A stretch of DNA of 64,000 nucleotides from Burkholderiaceae bacterium (lineage in GTDB: Bacteria > Pseudomonadota > Gammaproteobacteria > Burkholderiales > Burkholderiaceae_E), in NCBI GenBank assembly GCA_016710525.1, contig JADJVQ010000001.1, positions 182,132 to 246,131 of the forward strand, read 5' to 3'. The position numbers were made by a program, and so were the translations under genes. Numbering within the stretch: position 1 is the first letter of the stretch; every line of letters starts with the position of its first letter. Below the pieces are notes generated by a model, which was not told the DNA's origin, ran no database searches, and was given only the letters and a program-made list of their open reading frames with translations. Positions 33,956 to 42,082 of this stretch are shown piece by piece.

Positions 33956-35173
33956 TCAGTCGGTCAGGATGGGGCCGCCGGCAACCTCTTTCGGCCAGAC
34001 CACCACCCAGCGCCCGCCCTGGTTCTGCTTGACCAGCATGCGCGCCGGTCCGTGGTTGTTGGGCCCGTTGAAGCTCAGCGGACCGAACAGCGTGTCGACG
34101 GTGCTCTTCTTCAGCCACTCGGCCAGCAGCTTGTCGTCCAGGCTGCGGGTGGCCTCGATGGCCTTGGACAGCAGGTAGAACACGTTGTAGGTGCCAGCCG
34201 CCTGGCTGTCGAGGTTCGTGTAGGGCAAGCCGGCCTTGACGGCCCGTGCCCGATAGGCCGGCGACAGCTTCGCCACGCCGACCCGGGTGGAGAACGGGGG
34301 GTGGTCCTCGAAGAAGGACTGGGCCAGCGCGTTGCGCATGTCGGGCGAGGCCAGCAGCGGCCCGGGCGCCGGGTACAGGTAGTAGTGCAGCTTGGGAGAG
34401 TGGTTGAGCTTCTTCAGTGCTTCGAGCAGCTGGTTGCCTTCCAGGCCAAGCGCGCCCACCCACAGGAAATCGGCGCCCGCGTCCTTGATGCGCGCCGCGA
34501 TGGATGCGAAGTCCCGCGTGCCGAACTCGTACTCGAGGTACAGGGGAACCGCCAGCCCGCGTTTCTTGGCGACATCGCGCATACCCTCGGCGATGAACTG
34601 CGCCGACGGAAACTTGCTGGTGATCACCGCGATCGACTTGGGCGGCTTGGGCAGGCTCGCCACGCTGTCGAGGATCACGCCGGGATAGTCCTGGCCGGGG
34701 TTGGGACCGAAGGGCGACGCGGGAATCTGGCGCTCGTAGGTGGCCAGTTTCGGGATGCCCATGCTGCTTTGGATGATCAGCTTGCCGTAGCGCTGCGCAA
34801 CGCCCATCGCGGCGAGGATGGAGTTCGTGCCATACGGACCGATGATCAGAGCGACCTTGTCGACTGTGATCAGCTTTTCGTACAGGCTGCGTGTGACGTC
34901 GGGCTTGGACTGGTCGTCGAGCAGCAGCCATTCGACCGGGCGCCCGAGCAGGCCATTGCCTTCGTTCAGGCTGTCGACGAAAACTTCGCCGGCGATCTTG
35001 TGCAGCAGCGCCGTCTGGGCCAGAGGCCCGGTGAGCGACAGGGTGCTGCCGATGCGGATCGGCTTGCCAGCCGGGGCGGCCAGTGCCGGGACGCCGACGG
35101 CGCCGAGCACGGCGCTGCCGGCCATGGCGCCCATCAGGTTGCGCCGACGAAACGACTTCGAATGCGTGCTCAT
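33956..35173 (-). CDS. Periplasmic receptor of the second Liv-type importer
   Basis: A 405-residue type I periplasmic binding protein. The start at 35173 is followed by a Tat-like signal (SFRRRNLMGAMAGSAVLGAVGVPALAA, cleaved near residue 33). The mature protein begins GKPIRIGSTLSLTGPLAQTA, with the family core VALIIGPYGTNSILAAMGVAQRYGK and FLWVGALGLEGNQLLEALKK. It is the first gene of the catabolic run and is divergent from the FadR-type regulator across a 197-base AT-rich region. Aromatic-acid receptors of this family sit in similar islands, but the ligand cannot be deduced. Confidence 0.92.
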   Translation of the reverse strand: MSTHSKSFRRRNLMGAMAGSAVLGAVGVPALAAPAGKPIRIGSTLSLTGPLAQTALLHKIAGEVFVDSLNEGNGLLGRPVEWLLLDDQSKPDVTRSLYEKLITVDKVALIIGPYGTNSILAAMGVAQRYGKLIIQSSMGIPKLATYERQIPASPFGPNPGQDYPGVILDSVASLPKPPKSIAVITSKFPSAQFIAEGMRDVAKKRGLAVPLYLEYEFGTRDFASIAARIKDAGADFLWVGALGLEGNQLLEALKKLNHSPKLHYYLYPAPGPLLASPDMRNALAQSFFEDHPPFSTRVGVAKLSPAYRARAVKAGLPYTNLDSQAAGTYNVFYLLSKAIEATRSLDDKLLAEWLKKSTVDTLFGPLSFNGPNNHGPARMLVKQNQGGRWVVVWPKEVAGGPILTD

Positions 35174-35287
35174 GTCTGTCTCCTCAAGGGTTGGGTCGGT
35201 GCCCGGCGAAGATCGTGGCCGGATGACCGGCCGCCGCCTCTTCTGTTGTGGAGGAAGTATTCCCAATGGCAGCGGGCTTGTACAGCA

Positions 35288-35364
35288 CATTTTCAAAAAT
35301 AGGAGAATTTTCGAAAACAGACTGCTTGTTCACTAATGGGTGAATTTTCGATCGGCGCTATACT
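35288..35364. promoter_or_regulatory. AT-rich control region with direct repeats and a palindrome between receptor and regulator genes
   Basis: GAATTTTCGA occurs twice (35305-35314 and 35342-35351), 37 bp apart. The perfect palindrome TTTTCGAAAA (35308-35317) overlaps the first copy, and CATTTTCAAAAAT lies just before (35288). TATACT (35359-35364) is a good -10 for the regulator gene only 6 bases before its ATG, so its mRNA may be almost leaderless. These sites are likely operators for the FadR-type regulator, controlling itself and the divergent catabolic operon. Confidence 0.6.
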
Positions 35365-35370
35365 CGCCGG

Positions 35371-36069
35371 ATGGCCAAGATCGGCGACGCCAAGACTCTC
35401 GCGAACGACATCCACCGCAAGATCCGCGCAGACATCCTGTGCGGCCGGCTTGCCGTCGGCCAGCGCCTGAAGCTGGCCGAGATGGCCGGCGAGTACGGCG
35501 TCTCGCCCAACATCGTTCGCGAGGCACTCACCGTGCTGGCCGGCGAAAAGCTGGTGCGCACGCAACCGCAGCAGGGCTTCGCGGTCATTTCGCTCACCGC
35601 CGAGGAACTGCGCGATCTCACCAACGTGCGCATTGCCATCGAGGGCATGGCGCTGACGCAGTCGATCCAGAACGGCGGGCTCGACTGGGAGGCCGGCCTG
35701 CTGGCCGCGCATCACCGGCTGGCCAATACGCCGGTCAAGCTCGATGCCGATGGCGAGCAGCTGAACGAAGCCTATGTCGAGGCCCATTCGGCGTTCCACG
35801 CGGCGCTGGTGCAGGCCTGCGGCAGCCCCTTGCTGCTCGAGATCCGCCAGTCGCTGCACGACGCATCGGAGCTGTATCGGCGCATGGCCTACCTGAAGCG
35901 CAAGGGCGTCAAGGACACCGGGCGCGAACACAAGAAGCTGGTGCAGGCAGCCCTGTCGCGCGATGTCGGCCGCGCCACCACGATGCTGGCGCTCCACTTC
36001 GAATCGACCACCCGCATCTGCATGGAAGCCGGCCTGACCGAATTGCGCGCGCCGTCCCGCGCGGCCTGA
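35371..36069 (+). CDS. GntR-family regulator, FadR subfamily (FCD ligand-binding domain)
   Basis: A 232-residue regulator. The winged helix is residues 8-75 (ANDIHRKIRADILCGRLAVG, then GVSPNIVREALTVLAGEKLV and the wing RTQPQQGFAVISLTAEELRD). The FCD all-helical effector domain follows, with DLTNVRIAIEGMAL, a metal/ligand His in EAHSAFHAALVQACGS and HYALHFESTTRICMEAG-type helices at the end. FCD regulators respond to organic acids. It is divergent from the receptor gene at 35173, the usual position for the controller of such an operon, and 61 bases upstream of an SDR gene on its own strand. Confidence 0.93.
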   Translation: MAKIGDAKTLANDIHRKIRADILCGRLAVGQRLKLAEMAGEYGVSPNIVREALTVLAGEKLVRTQPQQGFAVISLTAEELRDLTNVRIAIEGMALTQSIQNGGLDWEAGLLAAHHRLANTPVKLDADGEQLNEAYVEAHSAFHAALVQACGSPLLLEIRQSLHDASELYRRMAYLKRKGVKDTGREHKKLVQAALSRDVGRATTMLALHFESTTRICMEAGLTELRAPSRAA

Positions 36070-36130
36070 TCCGGCTGGCCGGCATCACCCGTTTTCGCCA
36101 CCCGCGTTCGTCACCTCACCAGGAATCCCC

Positions 36131-36910
36131 ATGGACCTCGGAATCAAGGGCCGCAAGGCCATCGTCTGCGCCTCCACCCAGGGGCTGGGCCGCGCCTGCG
36201 CGACCTCGCTGGCCCTCGAGGGCTGCATCGTCACCATCAATGGCCGCGACGCCGAGCGCGCCGCGCGGGTGGCGGCCGAAATCGCCCGCGAAACAGGCGC
36301 CCAGGTGCACGGGGTGGGCGCGGACATCACCACCGAGGCCGGCCGCGCCGCCTTGCTGGCGGCCTGCTCGGAGCCCGACATCCTGGTCAACAACAACGCC
36401 GGGCCGCCGCCCGGCAAGCTGGCCGACTGGCACCATGATCAGTGGATCAGCGCACTGGAATCCAACATGCTGGCGCCCGTGCTGCTGATCCGCGCGGTCA
36501 TGCCCGGCATGCGCGCCCGCAAGTTCGGTCGGATCATCAACGTGACCTCGGCGATGGTGAAGTCGCCACGGCCCCAGATGGCGCTGTCGACCGGTGCGCG
36601 GGCGGGCCTGACGGCGTTTGCCAAGTCGCTGTCGCTGGAGGTGGCGGTGGACAACGTCACCATCAACAATCTGCTGCCCGAGCGAATCGACACCGATCGG
36701 CAACGGTTCATGGCCGAGCGGATCATGGCCGAGCAGGGGGTCACGATGGCACAGGCGCGCGCCCAGATCGCCGACTCGATCGCGGCCAAGCGCTTCGGCA
36801 CGCCCAAGGAATTCGGCGATGCCTGCGCCTACCTGTGCAGCGAGCAGGCCGGATTCATTTCTGGGCAGAACCTGCAGATCGACGGGGGCTCGTATCACGG
36901 GCTGATCTGA
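36131..36910 (+). CDS. Atypical short-chain dehydrogenase/reductase lacking the catalytic Tyr and Lys
   Basis: A 259-residue SDR. The NAD(P)-binding loop reads ASTQGLGRACA (14-24) and VNNNAGPPPG is the NNAG motif. Ser140 (NVTSAM) is kept. The YxxxK active site, however, reads S153-T-G-A-R157 (ALSTGARAGLTAF), so both the proton-donating Tyr and the Lys are replaced. This substitution pattern is seen in a subgroup of FabG-like SDRs whose function is unclear. The C-terminus FISGQNLQIDGGSYHGLI is normal. It follows the regulator gene by 61 bases and may be in its operon. Enzymatic activity as a classical dehydrogenase is doubtful. Confidence 0.92.
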   Translation: MDLGIKGRKAIVCASTQGLGRACATSLALEGCIVTINGRDAERAARVAAEIARETGAQVHGVGADITTEAGRAALLAACSEPDILVNNNAGPPPGKLADWHHDQWISALESNMLAPVLLIRAVMPGMRARKFGRIINVTSAMVKSPRPQMALSTGARAGLTAFAKSLSLEVAVDNVTINNLLPERIDTDRQRFMAERIMAEQGVTMAQARAQIADSIAAKRFGTPKEFGDACAYLCSEQAGFISGQNLQIDGGSYHGLI

Positions 36911-36912
36911 GC

Positions 36913-36934
36913 GCCCGGGAACGGTGTGCCGGGC
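36913..36934. terminator. Possible hairpin between convergent SDR and enoyl-CoA hydratase genes
   Basis: GCCCGG (36913-36918) pairs with CCGGGC (36929-36934) over a 10-base loop in the 34-base gap between two stop codons. There is no T-run. Support is modest because GC-rich chance pairing is common here. Confidence 0.35.
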
Positions 36935-36944
36935 GGGGGCTGTC

Positions 36945-37733
36945 TCAGCAGCCCTTGAACTGCGGCTTTCGCTTCTCTTCGAACGCAGCCAGCCCCTCGC
37001 GCATGTCGTGGCTGTGCGAATGCACTTCGCTGGCCAGCAGTTCCAGCCGCAGTGCGGTTTCGCTGGGCTGCTGCAGGCCGTCATCGACCAGCGCCTTCAT
37101 CCGGCGCAGCACCAGCGAGCTCTTGGGCACCAGTTTGGCGACCAGGCGCTGCGCGGCGGGCATCAGGTCGGCGTCGTCGACCACCTCGTTGACCAGGCCT
37201 GCCGCGACGAGCTGTTCGGCGGGCACGAACTCGCCGGTGTACAGCAGGTATTTGGCGCGGGTCGGGCCAATCTTGCGCGGCAGGCGCACCGAGCTGCCTC
37301 CGCCGGGCAGCAGGCCGAAGTTTGCGTGCGCATCGCCGATCTTCGCCGAGCGCGCGGCGATCACCAGGTCGCAGCACAGCACCAGTTCAAGGCCGCCGGC
37401 CAGCGCCAGGCCATTGATGGCGGCAATCACCGGCTTGGGGAAGGTCTCCAGCCGGTTCATCAGGCGCAGCACCGTCTGCAGAAAGGCCGCGGTGGCCGAC
37501 TCGTCGCCCTGGGTCTGCTCGCGCACGTACTTCAGGTCGGCGCCGGCGCAAAACGCGCGGCCGGTGCCGGTCAGCACCACGGCGCGCACCTGCGGATCGG
37601 CCAGCGCCTGGTCCAGTGCGGCCTCGATCCCCAGCACGATGGCGGGGGTGATCGAGTTCATCGCGGCCGGGCGGTTCAAGGTGATCCACATCGCGCCGTC
37701 TCTTGCCGCGCAGAGCACTGCCGTGTCACTCAT
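36945..37733 (-). CDS. Enoyl-CoA hydratase/isomerase family protein
   Basis: A 262-residue crotonase-fold protein. The start at 37733 (MSDTAVLCAARDGAMWITLNRP) is better than the upstream ATG. The oxyanion-hole segments are GRAFCAGADLKYV (first Gly-containing) and INGLALAGGLELVLCCDLVIA. Of the two catalytic Glu positions in rat hydratase, one corresponds to the Glu in GGLELVL region and the other to the Gly-rich GLLPGGGSS, where Glu is not present, so hydratase activity is uncertain and isomerase or other crotonase chemistry is possible. The C-terminus LAAFEEKRKPQFKGC is typical. It is divergent from the second crotonase gene at 37907. Confidence 0.9.
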   Translation of the reverse strand: MSDTAVLCAARDGAMWITLNRPAAMNSITPAIVLGIEAALDQALADPQVRAVVLTGTGRAFCAGADLKYVREQTQGDESATAAFLQTVLRLMNRLETFPKPVIAAINGLALAGGLELVLCCDLVIAARSAKIGDAHANFGLLPGGGSSVRLPRKIGPTRAKYLLYTGEFVPAEQLVAAGLVNEVVDDADLMPAAQRLVAKLVPKSSLVLRRMKALVDDGLQQPSETALRLELLASEVHSHSHDMREGLAAFEEKRKPQFKGC

Positions 37734-37906
37734 CGGGAAATCTCCTGTCGCGCCTGCTGCGGCGCGTGCCGAGTGCTGATTTGACTCTGAAGTTACTTGC
37801 CTGTTCCGTCGGTTGGACAATAGACTAAAACCCAGGATTCGCAAGGGCTCGCGGCATCGTCGTCCGCCGCCTGGCGCACATCTGAAACTCCCACGAAAGA
37901 GACGCG

Positions 37907-38725
37907 ATGACCGTATCCGCTAGCCGCGCCGCAGTCGACCCCACCGTCAGTGAAATCCTCGAGCGCTCGCTCGACGCCTCGGTGCTCACGCTGCGCCTGA
38001 ACCGGCCGCGCGCCGGCAATTCCCTGTCGCTGCCGATGATCGCCGCGCTGCAGTCGGCGCTGGACGACGCCGCGCTGGACGAAGCCGTGCACGTGATCGT
38101 GCTCGAGGCTGCCGGCGGCAAGGTGTTCTGCGCCGGCCACGACCTGGGCGAGGTGCGAGAGCGCAACAGCCCGGCATTCGCCAAGGAAATGGCCTCGCGC
38201 TGCAGCCGGATGATGCAGACCATCGTCAACCACCCGCGGCCGGTGATCGCCAAGGTGCGCGGCGTGGCCACCGCTGCCGGCGCGCAGCTGGTCGCCAGCT
38301 GCGACCTGGCCTTTGCGGCCGACGATGCGCGCTTCGCGACGCCCGGGGTGAACATCGGCCTGTGGTGCATCACGCCGATGGTGGCGCTGTCGCGGGCGGT
38401 GTCGCGCAAGCATGCGATGCAGATGCTGCTGACCGGCAGGCTGTTCGATGCCCAGCACGCGTTTCGGATCGGCCTGGTCAACGAGGTCGTGGCCGAGGCG
38501 CAGCTGGATCAGGCGGTGCGCGAAACCGCGCTCGAAATCGCCAGCAAGTCCACCTTCACGGTCGCGCTGGGCAAGCAGTCCTTCTATCGCCAGGCCGACA
38601 TGGGTCTGTCGGACGCCTACGAATACGCGTCCGAACTGGTCGTGCGCAACCTGATGGCCGAAGACGCCGTCGAAGGCATCTCGGCCTTCGTCGAGAAGCG
38701 CAAGCCGGTATGGAAGGGGCGCTGA
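37907..38725 (+). CDS. Enoyl-CoA hydratase/isomerase family protein
   Basis: A 272-residue crotonase-fold enzyme of the ECHDC3-like type. Oxyanion-hole motifs are GGKVFCAGHDLGEV and VRGVATAAGAQLVASCDLAFAADDARFATPGVNIGLWC. There is GAQL rather than GGCEL, so one of the catalytic Glu is absent as in ECHDC3 proteins. The C-terminus is ISAFVEKRKPVWKGR. The gene overlaps the CoA-transferase gene start by 16 bases and is the first of four same-strand acyl-CoA genes (hydratase, CoA-transferase, thiolase, SDR). Confidence 0.9.
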   Translation: MTVSASRAAVDPTVSEILERSLDASVLTLRLNRPRAGNSLSLPMIAALQSALDDAALDEAVHVIVLEAAGGKVFCAGHDLGEVRERNSPAFAKEMASRCSRMMQTIVNHPRPVIAKVRGVATAAGAQLVASCDLAFAADDARFATPGVNIGLWCITPMVALSRAVSRKHAMQMLLTGRLFDAQHAFRIGLVNEVVAEAQLDQAVRETALEIASKSTFTVALGKQSFYRQADMGLSDAYEYASELVVRNLMAEDAVEGISAFVEKRKPVWKGR

Positions 38726-39966
38726 ATCCGGCGGCACCAGGGGCGCCGGGCCAGATGCCGGGCCAGATGCCGGGCCACACGCCGGGCCACACGCCGGGCC
38801 AGATGCCGGGCCAGATGCCGGGCCAGCCGCAGGCACAGCCGCCCGGCCCGCTGGCCGGCGTTCGCATCGTCAGCCTGGCCGAGCAGTATCCGGGCCCCTA
38901 TGCGACGCTGCTGATGGCCGATCTGGGGGCCGAGGTGGTCCTGGTCGAACGGCCCGCCGGCGGCGATCCGGCGCGCCAGTTCCCGCCCTTCCACGCGGCG
39001 CTGAACCGCAACAAGCGGTCCGTCACGCTCGATCTGAAGACCGACGAAGGCCGCGAGCGGCTGCGCGCTTTGATCGCCCAGGCCGACGTGCTGCTCGAAG
39101 GCTTTCGGCCCGGCACGATGACGCGCCTGGGCTTCGGGTACGAGCAGGTTCAGGCGATCAATCCGCGGCTGGTCTACGTGTCGATCTCGGGCTTTGGGCA
39201 GACCGGGCCCTACAAGGACCGTCCCGCGCACGACATCTCTTATCAGGCGATCGCCGGCCTGATGTTCCAGCGCGCCCGGAACGGCAATGCCGCCCAGCCC
39301 GACGATCTCGCGATCGGCGATCTGTCCTCGGGCATGTTTGCTGCGCTGGGCACCGTCTCGGCGCTGTACGAGCGCGCCCGCACGGGCCTGGGGCGCCACA
39401 TCGATGTGTCGATGACCGATGGCCTGGTGTCCTGGATGTCAGTGATGCTGGGCCCGGTGATGAACGGCCAGCCGCTGGCTGACATCGGCGCCGAGCCGGC
39501 CTACGGCATCTTCCGCTGCGCCGATGGCCGTCTGCTGACGCTGTCGATCGCCCACGAGGACTGGTTCTGGAGCCCGCTGTGCGAATTGCTCGGCATGCCC
39601 GATGCGGCGGCGCTGGGCCGCGATCAGCGGGTGGCGCGGGCGCCCGAGCTGCAAGCCCGGGTGGCCGGGGCACTGGCTGCGCAGCCGCGCGACCGCTGGG
39701 CCGCGCCTCTGGATGCGGCGGGCATTCCCTGGGGGCCGGTCAACGATCTGGACGAGGTCGCCCGCGATCCGCATTTCCAGGCCCGCGGACTGTTTCGCGA
39801 TGTGCCGCAGGCCGGTGGCGGTTCGCTCAGGCATGTCGCGCAGCCGCTGGTGTTCTCGGGCACGCACCCGGGGCCGGTGCGTGGTGTGCCGGCACTGGGC
39901 GAGGGCAATGCCGATTGCTTCGGCATACCCGGCGGGCCGGCCGGCGCCAGCACCGATTTGCGATGA
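38710..39966 (+). CDS. Class III (CaiB/Frc-type) CoA-transferase with repetitive N-terminus
   Basis: CoA-transferase that moves CoA between carboxylic acids. From the ATG at 38710 it would have 418 residues. Residues 13-36 are a Gly-Gln/His-Met/Thr-Pro repeat encoded by six 12-bp units, and the conserved domain starts at LAGVRIVSLAEQYPGPYA (about residue 48). ATG codons inside the repeat (for example at 38815) are in frame, so the true start may be later. The nucleophilic Asp is Asp204 in AIGDLSSGMF, and ISGFGQTGPYKDRPAHD and VSMTDGLVSWM are family motifs. The C-terminus contains GIPWGPVNDLDEVARDPHFQARG. Start at 38710 overlaps the upstream hydratase gene, and the thiolase follows after 14 bases. 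Confidence 0.92.
   Translation: MEGALNPAAPGAPGQMPGQMPGHTPGHTPGQMPGQMPGQPQAQPPGPLAGVRIVSLAEQYPGPYATLLMADLGAEVVLVERPAGGDPARQFPPFHAALNRNKRSVTLDLKTDEGRERLRALIAQADVLLEGFRPGTMTRLGFGYEQVQAINPRLVYVSISGFGQTGPYKDRPAHDISYQAIAGLMFQRARNGNAAQPDDLAIGDLSSGMFAALGTVSALYERARTGLGRHIDVSMTDGLVSWMSVMLGPVMNGQPLADIGAEPAYGIFRCADGRLLTLSIAHEDWFWSPLCELLGMPDAAALGRDQRVARAPELQARVAGALAAQPRDRWAAPLDAAGIPWGPVNDLDEVARDPHFQARGLFRDVPQAGGGSLRHVAQPLVFSGTHPGPVRGVPALGEGNADCFGIPGGPAGASTDLR
38748..38819. repeat. Six tandem 12-bp units at the 5' end of the CoA-transferase gene
   Basis: Units starting at 38748, 38760, 38772, 38784, 38796 and 38808 are GGGCCAGATGCC (four copies) or GGGCCACACGCC (the middle two). A partial seventh starts at 38820. 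Copy-number change would add or remove four residues at a time without shifting frame. Confidence 0.92.
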
Positions 39967-39980
39967 ATGAGGGGAACTCG

Positions 39981-41219
39981 ATGAGCAATGTCTATATCGT
40001 CGGTGTCGGCATGACGCCATTCGGCAAGATGCCCGATGTCAGCATCAAGGCCATGACCCGCCAGGCCACCGAGGCCGCGCTGGCCGATGCCGGCATCGGC
40101 GGGCAGTCGCTGCAGGCGGCTTACTTCGCCAACGCCTCGCAGGGCCACATGGAAGGCCAGCAGATGATCCGGGGGCAGGTGGCGCTGCGCGACATGGGCA
40201 TCGGCGGCATCCCGGTCGTCAATGTCGAGAACGCCTGCGCCAGCGGCAGCAGCGCGGTCAACCTGGCGGTGAACTTCCTGAAAGCCGGCGAAGGCGATGT
40301 CGCCCTGGCCGTGGGCGCCGAGAAGATGTTCTCCCGCGACCGCGATCTGATGTTCTCGGTGTTCGACAGCGCCTGGGACGTGTCGCAGGCCGAACGCATC
40401 CGCGACCGGCTGCTCGCCCTGGGCGAGGGCCTGGAGATCCCGCCGGGCACCACGTCGAGCAAGCCCTACAGCGTGTTCATGGACGTGTACGCCGCGTTCT
40501 CGCGATTCCACATGAAGCGCTTCGGCACCACCCAGCGCCAGATTGCCGCGGTGGCCGCCAAGAACCATCGCCATTCGCAGCACAATCCGCTGTCGCAATA
40601 CCGCGACGTGTACTCCATCGACGAGGTGCTGGCCGCGCCGCCGATCACCTATCCGCTGACGCTGCCGATGTGCTCGCCGATTTCCGACGGCGCTGCCGCC
40701 GCGGTGCTGTGCACCGAGGAGGGCATGCGCCGGCTGGGCATCGAGCGCAGCCGGGCGATCCGCGTGCTGGCCTGCGTCGTGCAGACGGGCAGCGACCGCG
40801 ACCCCTCGCAGCTCGAGCGGCATTGCACCGCACTGGCCGCGAAGCGAGCCTACGAAAAGGCGGGTGTCGGCCCGGCCGATGTGTCGGTGGCCGAAGTGCA
40901 CGACGCGACCGCGATGGGCGAGATCATCCAGGTCGAGAACCTGGGCTTTTGCGCGTTCGGCGAGGGGGGGGCGATGGCCGAGCGCGGCGACACCACCGTG
41001 GGCGGGCGCATCCCTGTGAATCCCTCGGGCGGCCTCGAGTCCAAGGGCCATCCGGTCGGGGCGACCGGCATCGCGCAGCTCCACGAACTGGTCGGCCAGC
41101 TGCGCGGCGAAGCCGGCGCGCGCCAGGTGGCCGGCGCGAAGATCGCACTGGCTGAAAACGGCGGCGGCCTGCAAGGCATCGAAGAGGCGGTCGCGTGCAT
41201 CACCATCCTGGGCCGCTGA
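39981..41219 (+). CDS. Thiolase-family protein (SCP-x / lipid-transfer type acetyl-CoA acyltransferase)
   Basis: A 412-residue thiolase-fold protein. ATG at 39981 follows GAGGGG, with an alternative ATG at 39963. The acylated Cys is Cys86 in NVENACASGSSAV. The usual NEAF loop reads EVHDATAMGEI, as in the SCP-x/non-specific lipid-transfer group. The last motif is GGLESKGHPVGATGIAQLHEL with the catalytic His; the second Cys loop is replaced by ENGGGLQG. Such proteins do thiolytic cleavage of 3-ketoacyl-CoA, often of branched or steroid-like substrates, or serve as partners in such reactions. It is in the same strand run as the CoA-transferase and SDR genes. Confidence 0.92.
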   Translation: MSNVYIVGVGMTPFGKMPDVSIKAMTRQATEAALADAGIGGQSLQAAYFANASQGHMEGQQMIRGQVALRDMGIGGIPVVNVENACASGSSAVNLAVNFLKAGEGDVALAVGAEKMFSRDRDLMFSVFDSAWDVSQAERIRDRLLALGEGLEIPPGTTSSKPYSVFMDVYAAFSRFHMKRFGTTQRQIAAVAAKNHRHSQHNPLSQYRDVYSIDEVLAAPPITYPLTLPMCSPISDGAAAAVLCTEEGMRRLGIERSRAIRVLACVVQTGSDRDPSQLERHCTALAAKRAYEKAGVGPADVSVAEVHDATAMGEIIQVENLGFCAFGEGGAMAERGDTTVGGRIPVNPSGGLESKGHPVGATGIAQLHELVGQLRGEAGARQVAGAKIALAENGGGLQGIEEAVACITILGR

Positions 41220-41253
41220 TGTCGCGGCGCGCGCAACCCATCGGAGAGCGGGC

Positions 41254-42027
41254 ATGAACGTCGAGGGCAAAGTAGCGGTCGTCACCGGGGCGGCCTCGGG
41301 TCTGGGGCTGGCCAGCGCCAAGGCGCTGGCGCAGGCGGGCGCGTCGATCGTGGCCGTCGACCTGGACGCATCGCGGTTCGCGCGGCTGCAGGAGGTGGTT
41401 CCCGAGGCGCGCCTGCTGGTGCAGGCCGCCAGCGTCGCCGACGAAGCCGCGGTGGCGCAGGCGCTGGATGCGGCCGTGGCGCGCTTCGGCGCGATCCACA
41501 TCGTGGTCAATTGTGCCGGCGTGGCCGATGCGGCCAAGACGGTGTCCAAGGGGCAGCCTTTCCCGATGGCGACCTGGGACAAGGTGATCGCGGTCAACCT
41601 GACGGGCACCTTCAATGTGATCCGGCTGGCGGCTGCCCGGATGACCGGCAACGAGCCCAACGCCGACGGCGAGCGCGGCGTGATCGTCAACACCTCGTCG
41701 GGTGCGGCCTGGCAGGGGCAGATCGGGCAGGCCGCCTATGCGGCCAGCAAGGCCGGCGTGATGGGGCTGACGCTGCCGGTGGCGCGCGACCTGGCGCCGT
41801 ACGGCATCCGCGTGGTCAGCATCGCGCCCGGGCTGTTCGACACCGCGATGGTCGCCGGCATGCCCGAGAACGTCTCGCGCTCGATCATCGAGCGCATGGT
41901 GCTGTTTCCCAGCCGCATGGGGCGGGCCGACGAATTCGCCGCGCTGGTGCGCACGATCGTCGAGAACAGCTACTTCAACGCCACCACGATCAGCCTGGAT
42001 GCCGGCGCCCGGATGAGCGCGCGCTGA
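41254..42027 (+). CDS. SDR-family 3-hydroxyacyl-CoA dehydrogenase (HSD10/type II-like)
   Basis: A 257-residue SDR. The cofactor loop TGAASGLGLAS (11-21) with Asp36/Asp38 after the second strand favours NAD. The motif VNCAGV (about 85-90), the Ser in NTSSGAAW (148-152) and a full YAASK site (162-166) are present. The insertion with TGNEPNADGERGVIVN and the ending ISLDAGARMSAR match type II 3-hydroxyacyl-CoA dehydrogenase (HSD17B10-like). Start follows GGAGAG. It lies 34 bases after the thiolase gene, giving the order hydratase, CoA-transferase, thiolase, dehydrogenase of a beta-oxidation-like route. Confidence 0.93.
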   Translation: MNVEGKVAVVTGAASGLGLASAKALAQAGASIVAVDLDASRFARLQEVVPEARLLVQAASVADEAAVAQALDAAVARFGAIHIVVNCAGVADAAKTVSKGQPFPMATWDKVIAVNLTGTFNVIRLAAARMTGNEPNADGERGVIVNTSSGAAWQGQIGQAAYAASKAGVMGLTLPVARDLAPYGIRVVSIAPGLFDTAMVAGMPENVSRSIIERMVLFPSRMGRADEFAALVRTIVENSYFNATTISLDAGARMSAR

Positions 42028-42037
42028 ACGGCGCCGG

Positions 42038-42060
42038 GGCCCGCGGCGGTCCGCCGGGCC
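42038..42060. terminator. Hairpin between convergent SDR and purU genes
   Basis: GGCCCG-CGGCGG-T-CCGCCG-GGCC forms a strong stem (six perfect inner pairs plus an outer GGCC clamp) 11 bases after one stop and 23 bases from the other. It lacks a T-run. It is probably a shared 3' structure. Confidence 0.45.
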
Positions 42061-42082
42061 ACCGGGCCCGGGGTGGCCCTCG

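Noticed and set aside
38748..38819. Regular 12-bp units considered as a CRISPR-like array
   Set aside because: Units are contiguous with no spacers and lie inside a coding frame.
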